From RGIG3528 sp045616485 (GTDB lineage: Bacteria; Bacillota; Clostridia; Lachnospirales; Lachnospiraceae): a stretch of 39,529 nt of DNA. Every line of letters begins with the position of its first letter. The first letter of the stretch is position 1. Positions 1 through 7,598 of this stretch are shown here, in pieces. The translations under genes were made by a program, and so were the position numbers. The stretch spans positions 1 through 39,529 of the forward strand of contig JAZLGU010000019.1 of NCBI GenBank assembly GCA_045616485.1, written 5' to 3'. The notes beneath the pieces are model-generated. The model did not search any database and had not been told where the DNA came from. It saw only the letters and a program-made list of their open reading frames with translations.

Positions 1-103
1 CTCATAACAATCCTCCAATCGATAGCCTGCTAGCAGATGCGTAGTAAATGAAACGCACTATGCAAACTCCAGGCTGTATTGAAGACTATTTTGACACTGA
101 TGA

Positions 104-1822
104 ATGGCCCTGTCACTACGGTGGTTTATTCATCGCTTACGAATAATCGCAAACAACTATTTAAATGGAGGCACGAGCAATCCTGAAGCTAATCCAAATC
201 TTTGTAATGACCCTATGAGAATGACATCTGCTACATTGGGGACAAGAGGCTATAACGAGGATGGTAGCGATGATTCGAATAGCTATTTTCATTATGCTGT
301 AGAGAATATTCCGAAAAGCGCAACGACTTCGCAAGTTAAGAATGGATTGAAAGATATTTTGTCGGATAGAAATGATGAAATAAGTGGAACTATCAATTAT
401 ACAGTAAGTTCGAAAACGGGCGGTTGGTTTTTTGGGGGGCTATCAGTTGATTCAAGCGGTATAATATCAGAGTTGGATTCAGGACGCCCCGTAATTTTGT
501 TAATGCAAGAAAGCTTGGGTGGTTCAGACCACTATGTAGTGGCTTATGGTTATAATAACTATACATATCCAAATTCTTCTGATACGTATTTAGGTTATAT
601 AACGCATTTTGGTTGGGGATCAGGTTATTTGAATATATGGGCTAACTCGGCGTGGTGTTATAGTTATATAACATTAAATATTGAACATACTCATAATTAC
701 TATACGGTTGGCACAATTTCAGGTACGAATAGAACAGAATATAAGTGTAGTACGTGTGAACATAGAACTGATGCGGCTATAAATATGACTTCGAGCGAAC
801 GATATGTTGAAAGAGTTGCTACATTACCCAATAGTAACGAATATACTTATCAAGACTATTATGTAACTTTTGAAACTGCAGGAAATAAACTTTTTCAAAC
901 ATTCGGATCAGGTGATGCTAAATTATATCTATATGATAGTGAGTATAATCAATTAGCTTATAATGATGATTCTGGATATGGTTATAATTCATTGATCAGT
1001 TATACAGTTAATGCAAATACCCCTTATATTTTAAGAACACAATTCTATAACAGTGCAACGACAGGAACGATAAAAATTGGAGTAACAGCAGCCGATACTA
1101 CATATACTACATACGAAAATATTCAAAAATCTGGTACATATTCAGCTTTATCCCATCTTTCGTTAAACGAAACAAAAGTGTTAACATATACTTCAACTAC
1201 AAATGGAACTTATACATTTGATTTAGATAGTACTTTTGATAATTATTTATATGTCATTGACCCTCGTAGTTCAAATTCTTTAGTATATGATGTGGATTAT
1301 AATGATGATGGTGGAGAGGGATTAAATGCTCGATTAACAAAAAGCTTAGAAGCTAATGTTACATATTATATAATTTGTTCTAAATATAATCCAAGTATAT
1401 CTTTTAGTAGTTCAGATAGTTCTGTAATTGCGTTGACTGTTTGCGAGAACAATCAATCGATAACAGTACCAAACTATTTGCAAATTTCTTTAGAAAAAAG
1501 AAGTGACTTTATTGTTTATGATTGGGATGTTAAAATAAGCAACCCTAATTCATTTGCCGTACAAGTATCTTACAATTCAAAGATGTGTTTTGAATCAGAC
1601 GCAAAAAATTACACTAATTTAAATGACCTAGTTACTATTACTATTCCTGCCAATAGCTCGGTTACAGTTACAATCAACGGAAACGGTACAGCAGGATGGA
1701 TAACAACTTGTATAGATTATAGGTATGAATCATCAAATTATCGAAGAGTTACATGTGCTAACGGGTTGAGTGGAAATCTTACTATGAATACTCCTGTAAA
1801 TAGGAGAATTAGTTATAGATAA
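104..1822 (+). CDS. Secreted C39-like cysteine peptidase, 5' end probably disrupted
   Basis: The 572-codon open frame looks like the back part of a secreted C39/papain-like cysteine peptidase followed by beta-sandwich domains. Around residues 138-150 it carries GGSDHYVVAYGY, where His143 fits the catalytic histidine, and then HFGWGSGYLNIW. Two PPC-like domains follow (about 225-330 and 335-440), and a third beta domain closes the protein. There is no signal peptide and no catalytic Cys in this frame. The ATG sits directly after an in-frame TGA. Inserting one base near position 106 would create ECGPVTTVV, a typical catalytic-Cys segment, in another frame, so the N-terminal half appears frameshifted. 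The gene is visibly more AT-rich than its neighbours, which suggests recent acquisition. The true 5' end may lie outside the window. The peptidase assignment is fairly good; activity is doubtful. Confidence 0.6.
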   Translation: MALSLRWFIHRLRIIANNYLNGGTSNPEANPNLCNDPMRMTSATLGTRGYNEDGSDDSNSYFHYAVENIPKSATTSQVKNGLKDILSDRNDEISGTINYTVSSKTGGWFFGGLSVDSSGIISELDSGRPVILLMQESLGGSDHYVVAYGYNNYTYPNSSDTYLGYITHFGWGSGYLNIWANSAWCYSYITLNIEHTHNYYTVGTISGTNRTEYKCSTCEHRTDAAINMTSSERYVERVATLPNSNEYTYQDYYVTFETAGNKLFQTFGSGDAKLYLYDSEYNQLAYNDDSGYGYNSLISYTVNANTPYILRTQFYNSATTGTIKIGVTAADTTYTTYENIQKSGTYSALSHLSLNETKVLTYTSTTNGTYTFDLDSTFDNYLYVIDPRSSNSLVYDVDYNDDGGEGLNARLTKSLEANVTYYIICSKYNPSISFSSSDSSVIALTVCENNQSITVPNYLQISLEKRSDFIVYDWDVKISNPNSFAVQVSYNSKMCFESDAKNYTNLNDLVTITIPANSSVTVTINGNGTAGWITTCIDYRYESSNYRRVTCANGLSGNLTMNTPVNRRISYR

Positions 1823-1870
1823 GATTTATAAGTGAGGGTAGTAATCGTTAGGGGGATATAAGCTAAGTGG

Positions 1871-1904
1871 GGCATCGTCAAGCACGACGGTGCCTTCTTT
1901 TTTT
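1871..1904 (+). terminator. Rho-independent terminator after the peptidase gene
   Basis: A 9-bp stem GGCATCGTC / GACGGTGCC (one G-U pair) with a 6-base loop is followed by TTCTTTTTTT. It lies about 50 bp after the peptidase stop codon and isolates it from the aldolase gene. Confidence 0.85.
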
Positions 1905-1932
1905 ACAAGTCAATGAAAAATAATAGATTTAC

Positions 1933-1961
1933 TGGACTTATGACCTCGAATCTGCTATAAT
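1933..1961 (+). promoter_or_regulatory. Sigma-A-type promoter for the aldolase gene
   Basis: TGGACT (-35) and TATAAT (-10) are separated by 17 bp, with a TGC extension directly before the -10. It starts 80 bp upstream of the aldolase ATG. Confidence 0.65.
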
Positions 1962-2012
1962 GCGATTTACCGAATTAACGTGACAAAATATTGGCGGTAC
2001 GAGGAATAAGAC

Positions 2013-2978
2013 ATGAAAGAATTGAAGAATCTTTTAGGATATAGAGACAGCATAAAAGTGGTAGATGCTACGCTGCGTGACGGCGGTCTGGTTAATGACT
2101 TTTATTTTGCCGATGAATTTGTAAAGCAGCTGTACAAAACTAATATTGAGGCCGGCGTGGATTATATGGAAATGGGCTACCGAGCTTCCAAAAAAGTTTT
2201 TGACGAGACTAAATTTGGCAAGTGGAAGTTTAGCTCAGATGAGCATATCCGTGAAATAGTAGGTGATAATAAGACCAATCTTAAGCTAGCCGTTATGGCG
2301 GATATAGGGCGACATGATAAAAATGACTTTGACCAGAAGGTAAACAGCCCTGTAGACCTGGTAAGAGTGGCCTCTTATATCCATCAGATGCCTGAAGCTA
2401 TCGATATGATTGAGGATGCAGCTGCAAAGGGCTATGAGACTACATGTAACATCATGGCCATTTCATCAGCTCAGGAAACCGATGTTAAGGTGGCACTTGA
2501 TATGCTGGGCAGGACTCCGGTTGATGTTATCTACATTGTTGACAGCTTTGGTTCTATTTTACCGGAGCAGATGGCTAGAATTGCCGACGTTTACAATGAA
2601 TTTGCTGTTAAGTACGGTAAGAAGCTGGGAGTACATGCTCACAACAATCAGCAGCTTGCCTTTGCCAATACCATCGAAGCGTGTGGAGATGGTGTCGATT
2701 GGCTGGATGCCACATATATGGGAATGGGACGAGGAGCTGGCAACTGTGCCATGGAGCTTTTACTGGGATTTCTTAAAAATCCTAAGTATAACACGTATCC
2801 GGTGTTCGGCTTCCTTGAAAATAATATGGTTAAGCTCAGAGAAAGCGGCATAGTATGGGGGTACGATATTCAGTATCTTATGACCGGTTTGCTTAATCAG
2901 CATCCCAGATCTGCTATTCAGTTTACAAAGGAAAGGAGAAAGGATTACGCAGAGTTTTACAATGAATTAATACTATAA
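2013..2978 (+). CDS. HMGL-like / 4-hydroxy-2-oxovalerate aldolase-type TIM-barrel enzyme
   Basis: This 321-residue protein belongs to the HMG-CoA-lyase-like (DRE-TIM) superfamily, which makes or breaks C-C bonds next to a carboxylate using a divalent metal. The N-terminal signature DATLRDGG (residues 18-25, with Arg22-Asp23 of the DRE site) and the metal motif HAHNN (His208, His210) are intact. The glycine-rich MGMGRGAGN segment near residue 240 is also typical. It lacks the C-terminal communication domain of DmpG, so it is a short stand-alone barrel. The same type occurs in polysaccharide biosynthesis loci. The natural substrate cannot be read from the sequence. It has its own promoter and is followed after 17 bp by the membrane protein gene, probably as one transcript. 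GAGGAATAAG serves as the ribosome binding site. Confidence 0.8.
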   Translation: MKELKNLLGYRDSIKVVDATLRDGGLVNDFYFADEFVKQLYKTNIEAGVDYMEMGYRASKKVFDETKFGKWKFSSDEHIREIVGDNKTNLKLAVMADIGRHDKNDFDQKVNSPVDLVRVASYIHQMPEAIDMIEDAAAKGYETTCNIMAISSAQETDVKVALDMLGRTPVDVIYIVDSFGSILPEQMARIADVYNEFAVKYGKKLGVHAHNNQQLAFANTIEACGDGVDWLDATYMGMGRGAGNCAMELLLGFLKNPKYNTYPVFGFLENNMVKLRESGIVWGYDIQYLMTGLLNQHPRSAIQFTKERRKDYAEFYNELIL

Positions 2979-2995
2979 AAAGGGGGGTACATAAT

Positions 2996-3844
2996 TTGAA
3001 GAGAAGAAATCTTTTATTATTGTTTATTGTATTCACACTGATTTTTGTTCAGCCGATGGTAGTGCAGGCTGCTGTGGCCATCACTTCGGTAGAGCTTAAG
3101 TTCAAAAATCCCGGTGACGAGACTGTATACGTAACAGTAGTCGCTACGGAAGGGGAAAACTGGACAGAGCGCTATGCCGCTCCTATTCCGGAAGAGGTTA
3201 AAAAGGCTTTTCAGGATTACCTTGGCCTTACAGCTCTTCCTGATGTTGAGGAAATCAGTTCCAAGAAGGCGGATGTTACTTTCCATCATATACCTGACAA
3301 GTATAAAGTCGTTTTATACATTCCGGGTGAAAATAAGCTGCTGGAAAGTCCGGTTTATACAAGAGCCAAATTTGAAGAAAGCTACACAGTTAATATTAAT
3401 AAACAGGATGGCAAGCTGGAATTAAAGAGAAAGGCTTGGGCTTTAGACTGGATAGCAAAGGGAGCTTTACGTCTTATAGTAGTAATTGTAATAGCTGTGG
3501 CCATTGCCTTTCCTTTTAAGATCAGAGGCAAAAAATCCATAGCTGTCCTGGCAGGGACCAATCTGCTTACCCAGCTGATTGTAATTGGAATAATGCTTAG
3601 GCATATTTATCTTCAGGGTAATAGCAATCAGATAATTTATATATACTATGTCATTACAGAGGTTATGATCATTGTACAGGCCATTATTTACGCCTTTACT
3701 CTTAGAAAAACCAACGACTTTGATTTTCCTGTAAGTGTTCCAAAAGCGGTGGTATATGCAATTGTTGCAAATGTCGCATTTCTTTTGGTTGAGTGGATAC
3801 CCTATTTTGTAATGTTAATTTGTCAACGAGAAACGTCCCCCTGA
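2996..3844 (+). CDS. Predicted membrane protein with exported N-terminal domain
   Basis: No family was recognised. The start is TTG, chosen because AGGGGGG precedes it by about 7 bases and the following residues form a clear signal peptide (1-25, ending near VVQAA). An exported domain of about 130 residues follows, then four hydrophobic segments at roughly 158-176, 182-202, 211-233 and 246-270. The last residues QRETSP and the TGA stop are encoded by a GAGAAACGTCCCC repeat that also occurs at 18.9-19.4 kb. The original C-terminus may therefore have been replaced by insertion of that repeat. It probably shares a transcript with the aldolase, but nothing ties the two functions together. Confidence 0.7.
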   Translation: MKRRNLLLLFIVFTLIFVQPMVVQAAVAITSVELKFKNPGDETVYVTVVATEGENWTERYAAPIPEEVKKAFQDYLGLTALPDVEEISSKKADVTFHHIPDKYKVVLYIPGENKLLESPVYTRAKFEESYTVNINKQDGKLELKRKAWALDWIAKGALRLIVVIVIAVAIAFPFKIRGKKSIAVLAGTNLLTQLIVIGIMLRHIYLQGNSNQIIYIYYVITEVMIIVQAIIYAFTLRKTNDFDFPVSVPKAVVYAIVANVAFLLVEWIPYFVMLICQRETSP

Positions 3845-3847
3845 CAC
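3821..3847 (+). repeat. GAGAAACGTCCC repeat, copy A
   Basis: The core CGAGAAACGTCCCC followed by TGACA matches the three copies bordering the palindromic element at 18943-19370. This copy covers the last codons of the upstream membrane protein gene and supplies its stop codon. Confidence 0.75.
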
Positions 3848-3879
3848 CCCTGACATCCGCGACCCCTGTGTCATTTTTT
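3842..3879 (+). terminator. Possible terminator
   Basis: TGACAC (3842-3847) can pair with GTGTCA (3868-3873) across a 20-base C-rich loop, followed by seven T residues. The stem is short, so efficiency is uncertain. Confidence 0.4.
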
Positions 3880-3890
3880 AAAGGCTGATG

Positions 3891-3919
3891 ATGACATTTA
3901 TTTTGGAATGGGGTATAAT
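3891..3919 (+). promoter_or_regulatory. Sigma-A-type promoter for the MATE gene
   Basis: ATGACA (-35) and TATAAT (-10) have a 17-bp spacer. The -10 lies 34 bp before the MATE start codon. Confidence 0.65.
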
Positions 3920-3952
3920 TAATACAATTATTATGTACGAAAAGAGATAATC

Positions 3953-5323
3953 ATGGCAAAGTATTCTGACGAAAAATTAGGCACTGAAAATATAACACTA
4001 CTGCTGTTTAAAATGGGCATGCCTGCTGTGGCAGCCCAGATCATAAACCTTTTATATAATATAGTTGACCGTATGTATATAGGTCATATTAAGGATGTGG
4101 GAGATATAGCCCTGACAGGCGTAGGTTTGTCCATACCTGTAGTTATTCTGCTGGCTGCCTTTGCTTCCTTTGTGGGTGGGGGAGGAGCCCCGCTGGCTTC
4201 CATAGCCCTGGGACAGGGAAACAGGGAAAAGGCTGAGAAAATAGTGGCCAATTCAGTTACACTGCTGGCTGTTTTTTCACTGCTGTTATTTGCTGTTTTT
4301 TATGCTGTCAAAAAGCCTTTGCTATATGCTACAGGGGCCAGTGATAATACTTTCCCATATGCAGACGCATATCTTAGTATTTATCTTCTTGGCACACCCT
4401 TTGTCCTGATTACAGTAGGACTTAACAGCTATATATCCGCTCAGGGCAAATCAGGTATAGCTATGCTGACTACCTTGATAGGCGCTGTTATCAACATAGC
4501 TCTTGATCCCGTTTTCATATTTGCTTTCAATATGGGAGTCAAAGGAGCTGCCCTGGCTACAGTCATTTCTCAAGCATGCAGCAGTATCTGGATTATAGGC
4601 TTTCTTATGGGGAAAAAAGCGTCATTGGGGCTTACGCCTGCCTTTCTAAAGCCGGACAAGGAGATTATTAAAGGCATAGCGAGCCTGGGGATAGCACCCT
4701 TTGTAATGACAGCCACGGAAAGCTTTATTTCCATCGTTATGAATACCGGTCTTAGAAATTATGGCGGCGATATGTATGTGGGAGCCTTGACTGTGGCCCA
4801 AAGCTCCATGCAGTTTATTACTGTGCCTGTTAATGGCTTCGGACAGGGAGTCACCCCGGTTATCAGCTATAATTACGGCGCCGGTAATACCGAGAGGGTA
4901 AAACAGGCTTTTAAGCAGATATTTATAATCCTCTACAGTTACACTGCAGCCTTTGCTCTGGTAGAAATCTTTTTCCCAAATGTTTTTGCCCTGATGTTTT
5001 CGGAAAAAACAGAGCTGATTCAGCTGTCTGCCAAGGTAATCCCAATATTTATAGCAGGCATGCTGGTGTTTGGTATACAGAGAGCCTGCCAGACCACTTT
5101 TCTGGCTTTGGGACAGGCCAAGACCTCTCTCTTTATTGCCCTTCTTAGAAAAGTATTTCTGCTAATACCATTTGCCCTTATTTTCCCACGCTTCTGGGGA
5201 GTAATGGGGATATATTACGCAGAGCCTGTGGCGGATACCATAGCTGCCCTTACCTGCGGCACTATTTTCCTGATAAGATTTCCGAAGATACTTAAAAAGC
5301 AAATAAATACAAAAAAAGTGTAA
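3953..5323 (+). CDS. MATE family multidrug/Na+ efflux transporter
   Basis: The 456-residue, strongly hydrophobic protein has the length and about 12 membrane segments of the MATE family, which exports drugs or metabolites in exchange for Na+ or H+. Family-typical features include the N-terminal MGMPAVAAQIINLLYNIVD stretch and the repeated half-transporter layout. The second half starts near KPDKEIIKGIASLGIAP (about residue 235) and contains the conserved VNGFGQGVTPVISYNYGA segment. It is preceded by its own promoter. Its 3' end runs directly into the stub of a GH51 gene. The exported compound is unknown. Confidence 0.9.
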   Translation: MAKYSDEKLGTENITLLLFKMGMPAVAAQIINLLYNIVDRMYIGHIKDVGDIALTGVGLSIPVVILLAAFASFVGGGGAPLASIALGQGNREKAEKIVANSVTLLAVFSLLLFAVFYAVKKPLLYATGASDNTFPYADAYLSIYLLGTPFVLITVGLNSYISAQGKSGIAMLTTLIGAVINIALDPVFIFAFNMGVKGAALATVISQACSSIWIIGFLMGKKASLGLTPAFLKPDKEIIKGIASLGIAPFVMTATESFISIVMNTGLRNYGGDMYVGALTVAQSSMQFITVPVNGFGQGVTPVISYNYGAGNTERVKQAFKQIFIILYSYTAAFALVEIFFPNVFALMFSEKTELIQLSAKVIPIFIAGMLVFGIQRACQTTFLALGQAKTSLFIALLRKVFLLIPFALIFPRFWGVMGIYYAEPVADTIAALTCGTIFLIRFPKILKKQINTKKV

Positions 5324-5484
5324 CAGGTATCTTGACACGTATTCTTACCAATGAAGTGCACGCCCACAACACATTTGAGGCTCCTGATACAGTAAAGATT
5401 GAGCCTTATACAGCAGTGCTCTCAGACAATAAGCTTTCAGTAAAATTGCCTGCATGCTCCGTAGTGGAAGTAGTATTAAGATAA
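5320..5484 (+). pseudogene. 3' remnant of GH51 alpha-L-arabinofuranosidase
   Basis: In a frame different from that of the MATE gene, this stretch encodes about 54 residues that read as the extreme C-terminus of family GH51 arabinofuranosidases. It contains VHAHNTFEAPDTVK, then KLSVKLPACSVVEVVLR and a stop. The AHNTFE.PD.V motif and the closing proline-x-SVV strand are typical of that family's C-terminal beta domain. There is no start codon or catalytic barrel, so about 450 residues are missing. The stub begins exactly where the MATE coding region ends, which suggests a deletion or replacement that fused the MATE gene to the tail of a glycosidase gene. The terminator that follows probably belonged to the lost gene. 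Confidence 0.7.
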
Positions 5485-5503
5485 TAGCGCAGATAGTGAA
5501 AAT

Positions 5504-5539
5504 ATGGCTGTGGCGCAGACATGTGGCACGGCCATTTTT
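5504..5539 (+). terminator. Rho-independent terminator after the GH51 stub
   Basis: An 11-bp near-complementary stem ATGGCTGTGGC / GGCACGGCCAT with a 10-base loop is followed by TTTTT. It now terminates the MATE transcript. Confidence 0.8.
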
Positions 5540-5619
5540 AATGCAATCAGTTTTAATACATTGTTTATTATTATATTAGTGAAATTTTTTCTGATTTTTT
5601 GTATCATATAGATATATAT

Positions 5620-5667
5620 GCCCTGTTTTCTACTCATGTTTCCTCGAAAAAGGAGGAAGGGCAGGGT
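5620..5667 (+). promoter_or_regulatory. Leader hairpin upstream of the HD-GYP gene
   Basis: TTCCTC (5640-5645) pairs with GAGGAA (5653-5658), and outside it GCCCTG (5620-5625) can pair with CAGGGT (5662-5667). The structure contains an early GGAGGAAGGG that is not the ribosome binding site of the gene, which is GGAGA near 5686. It does not resemble a GEMM c-di-GMP riboswitch. Its function is unknown. Confidence 0.3.
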
Positions 5668-5699
5668 CCGTTGGTGGACTTATTTGGAGATGGCCTATC

Positions 5700-7598
5700 A
5701 TGAATATTTCTGACATTACAAAAAAAATAATAGATAACTTGGCCGAGGAAAGCAATTGGAATGATAAACTGATTAAGCATTCTGATTATAACGAGGTGGA
5801 AGAAGTACTGTGTCAAAGATCTGAGGCACTAAGAAGAATGTACGCTGAAAATATTAAGCTTTATGATGAGCTGAGAGGCTACATAAACAGCACTTATGAC
5901 AGAGCTATGGCAGACGAGCTTTTCGAGGCCGCCAGAGCCTTTATTATTAGCGGATCCCAGGACCGTGAGATTATTTGTGCGCTGTCTGAGCCACTAATTG
6001 ACTACTACAAATCTGTAGGGGATGTGGAGAGAGCCATTACTGTATCAGTGTTTAGAAGTGGCAACTATTATGAATACTTTGTAAGACAGAATCCTCATGC
6101 AAAAAAAATAGAAGAAGTTAAGGATTCGCTTAGATGGGTTATTTCAAACAAAGATAAATACTCTACGTTTAAAGACTACAGAGCCCAGATTAATCTGTTA
6201 AATGCCTACCATCAGCTTATATTAATCGAGATGACTGAAGCCAGAGAAAACAAGCAGGAGCAGACTCCTGCCCTTGATCTGGTATATGAAGTACTGGGCT
6301 TTTGGGCGGATCCTGCGATTCAGGAGGCCAGCTTAAGTCGTGACCACGCAGAGCGTTTGATACGCAGTATTAAAACCGGTATTCTTATGGAAATGGAAAT
6401 AGAAAATGATATGAAGGGGGCTGATCAGAAAAGATATCTGAAGCTCCTGGAGGATTATTATCGTGAAAACCGGAGCAGCGAACAATGGCACGTACAGGAG
6501 ATTTTAAAGCACATTGACTTAAGAATAAAGTACGCAAAGAAGGAGACCAATGAGGCCTATCTCTATGACAGCTACAGACAGATGTTGTTTGATCTGCCGC
6601 AGACAGATTGGGAAAGTGAGTCCGGAAGAGCTGATCATGTTATTATGCTGTTTGTTTTTTTCTATCTGTACCTGTTAAAGAATATGAAAAAGCTGGATAT
6701 GCCCTATGAAAAGAGGGGAGAAGACATAATGGCTATTTTGAACGTCCTTTACAGGATTGCCAAAGAAAGGCCATATCAGTATCAGACCACATACATTAAT
6801 GACATCTACAGACACCTGTTCCTGGCTACGGTGCCACATATTTCATCCCTTGAAACATTTGAATATCTGATGGAAAAGCTGATGCTGACCAGACAGCCCT
6901 TTACCTATCTTCATGCGGATATGGTAGCAAAGATTGCAGAAAAAATAGCCTGCGTTATGCTGGAAAAGCAGCCACAGCTGTTTTTAAGCCTTCCGGAATT
7001 TAAAAATATGACAGGAGAGGGTGTTAAAGAACATTCATCCCAGCTTTTTGAGATGATTAAGAGAAGCGCCTATATGCATGATCTGGGCAAGTGCGATGTG
7101 GCTACCCTGATTATGAGACAGGCCAGGAAAATCACCGAGGAAGAATTTGAATGCATAAAAAGACATTCAATGGGAGGGGCCGTTTACCTGGAGGAGCTGT
7201 CTGATGACGGAAAGAAAGCTCCTATGTATATGGTCTGCCATGATGTTATGCTGGGACACCATAAGAGCTATAATGGCAAGGCGGGCTATCCGGAAAGCTA
7301 TGATAATACAAAGTCAAAATATAAGATAATTGTGGATCTTATCACTATCGCAGACTCCATGGATGCAGCTACAGATGTCCAGGGGAGAAATTATGCTGCG
7401 AAAAAGAACCTGTTACAGCTTATTGAGGAGCTGAGAAGGGGAGCAGGCAGCCGCTACAATCCGGACATTGTAGAGATAATAGCCGGTGACGAGAAGCTTT
7501 TGGCAGAGCTTCGGGAGATGACGGAAGATAAGAGAACCCACTATGTATACGAGGTCTACAAAAATTTGAATGGAAAGGATGAGACATGGACAGCGTAA
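5700..7598 (+). CDS. HD-GYP-like domain protein with long helical N-terminus
   Basis: The C-terminal 200 residues form an HD-GYP-like phosphohydrolase domain, the class that degrades cyclic di-GMP. Visible motifs are MHDLGK (His460-Asp461), KRHSMGGAVYLEEL, GHHKSYNGKAGYP (Gly529-Tyr530-Pro531) and an IADSMDAATD segment matching the usual IAD.fDA.t. The usual HHE is HHK here, and there is an extra residue in the DG.GYP loop, so catalytic competence is uncertain. The first 430 residues are mostly helical with no membrane segment and may form a TPR-like sensory or scaffold region. The protein is soluble. The next gene starts inside its last codons, indicating translational coupling with the GH2 glycosidase. 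Confidence 0.75.
   Translation: MNISDITKKIIDNLAEESNWNDKLIKHSDYNEVEEVLCQRSEALRRMYAENIKLYDELRGYINSTYDRAMADELFEAARAFIISGSQDREIICALSEPLIDYYKSVGDVERAITVSVFRSGNYYEYFVRQNPHAKKIEEVKDSLRWVISNKDKYSTFKDYRAQINLLNAYHQLILIEMTEARENKQEQTPALDLVYEVLGFWADPAIQEASLSRDHAERLIRSIKTGILMEMEIENDMKGADQKRYLKLLEDYYRENRSSEQWHVQEILKHIDLRIKYAKKETNEAYLYDSYRQMLFDLPQTDWESESGRADHVIMLFVFFYLYLLKNMKKLDMPYEKRGEDIMAILNVLYRIAKERPYQYQTTYINDIYRHLFLATVPHISSLETFEYLMEKLMLTRQPFTYLHADMVAKIAEKIACVMLEKQPQLFLSLPEFKNMTGEGVKEHSSQLFEMIKRSAYMHDLGKCDVATLIMRQARKITEEEFECIKRHSMGGAVYLEELSDDGKKAPMYMVCHDVMLGHHKSYNGKAGYPESYDNTKSKYKIIVDLITIADSMDAATDVQGRNYAAKKNLLQLIEELRRGAGSRYNPDIVEIIAGDEKLLAELREMTEDKRTHYVYEVYKNLNGKDETWTA

Noticed and set aside
5617..5699. 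Possible c-di-GMP riboswitch before the HD-GYP gene
   Set aside because: The conserved GEMM-I or GEMM-II sequence blocks are absent; only a simple nested hairpin is visible.
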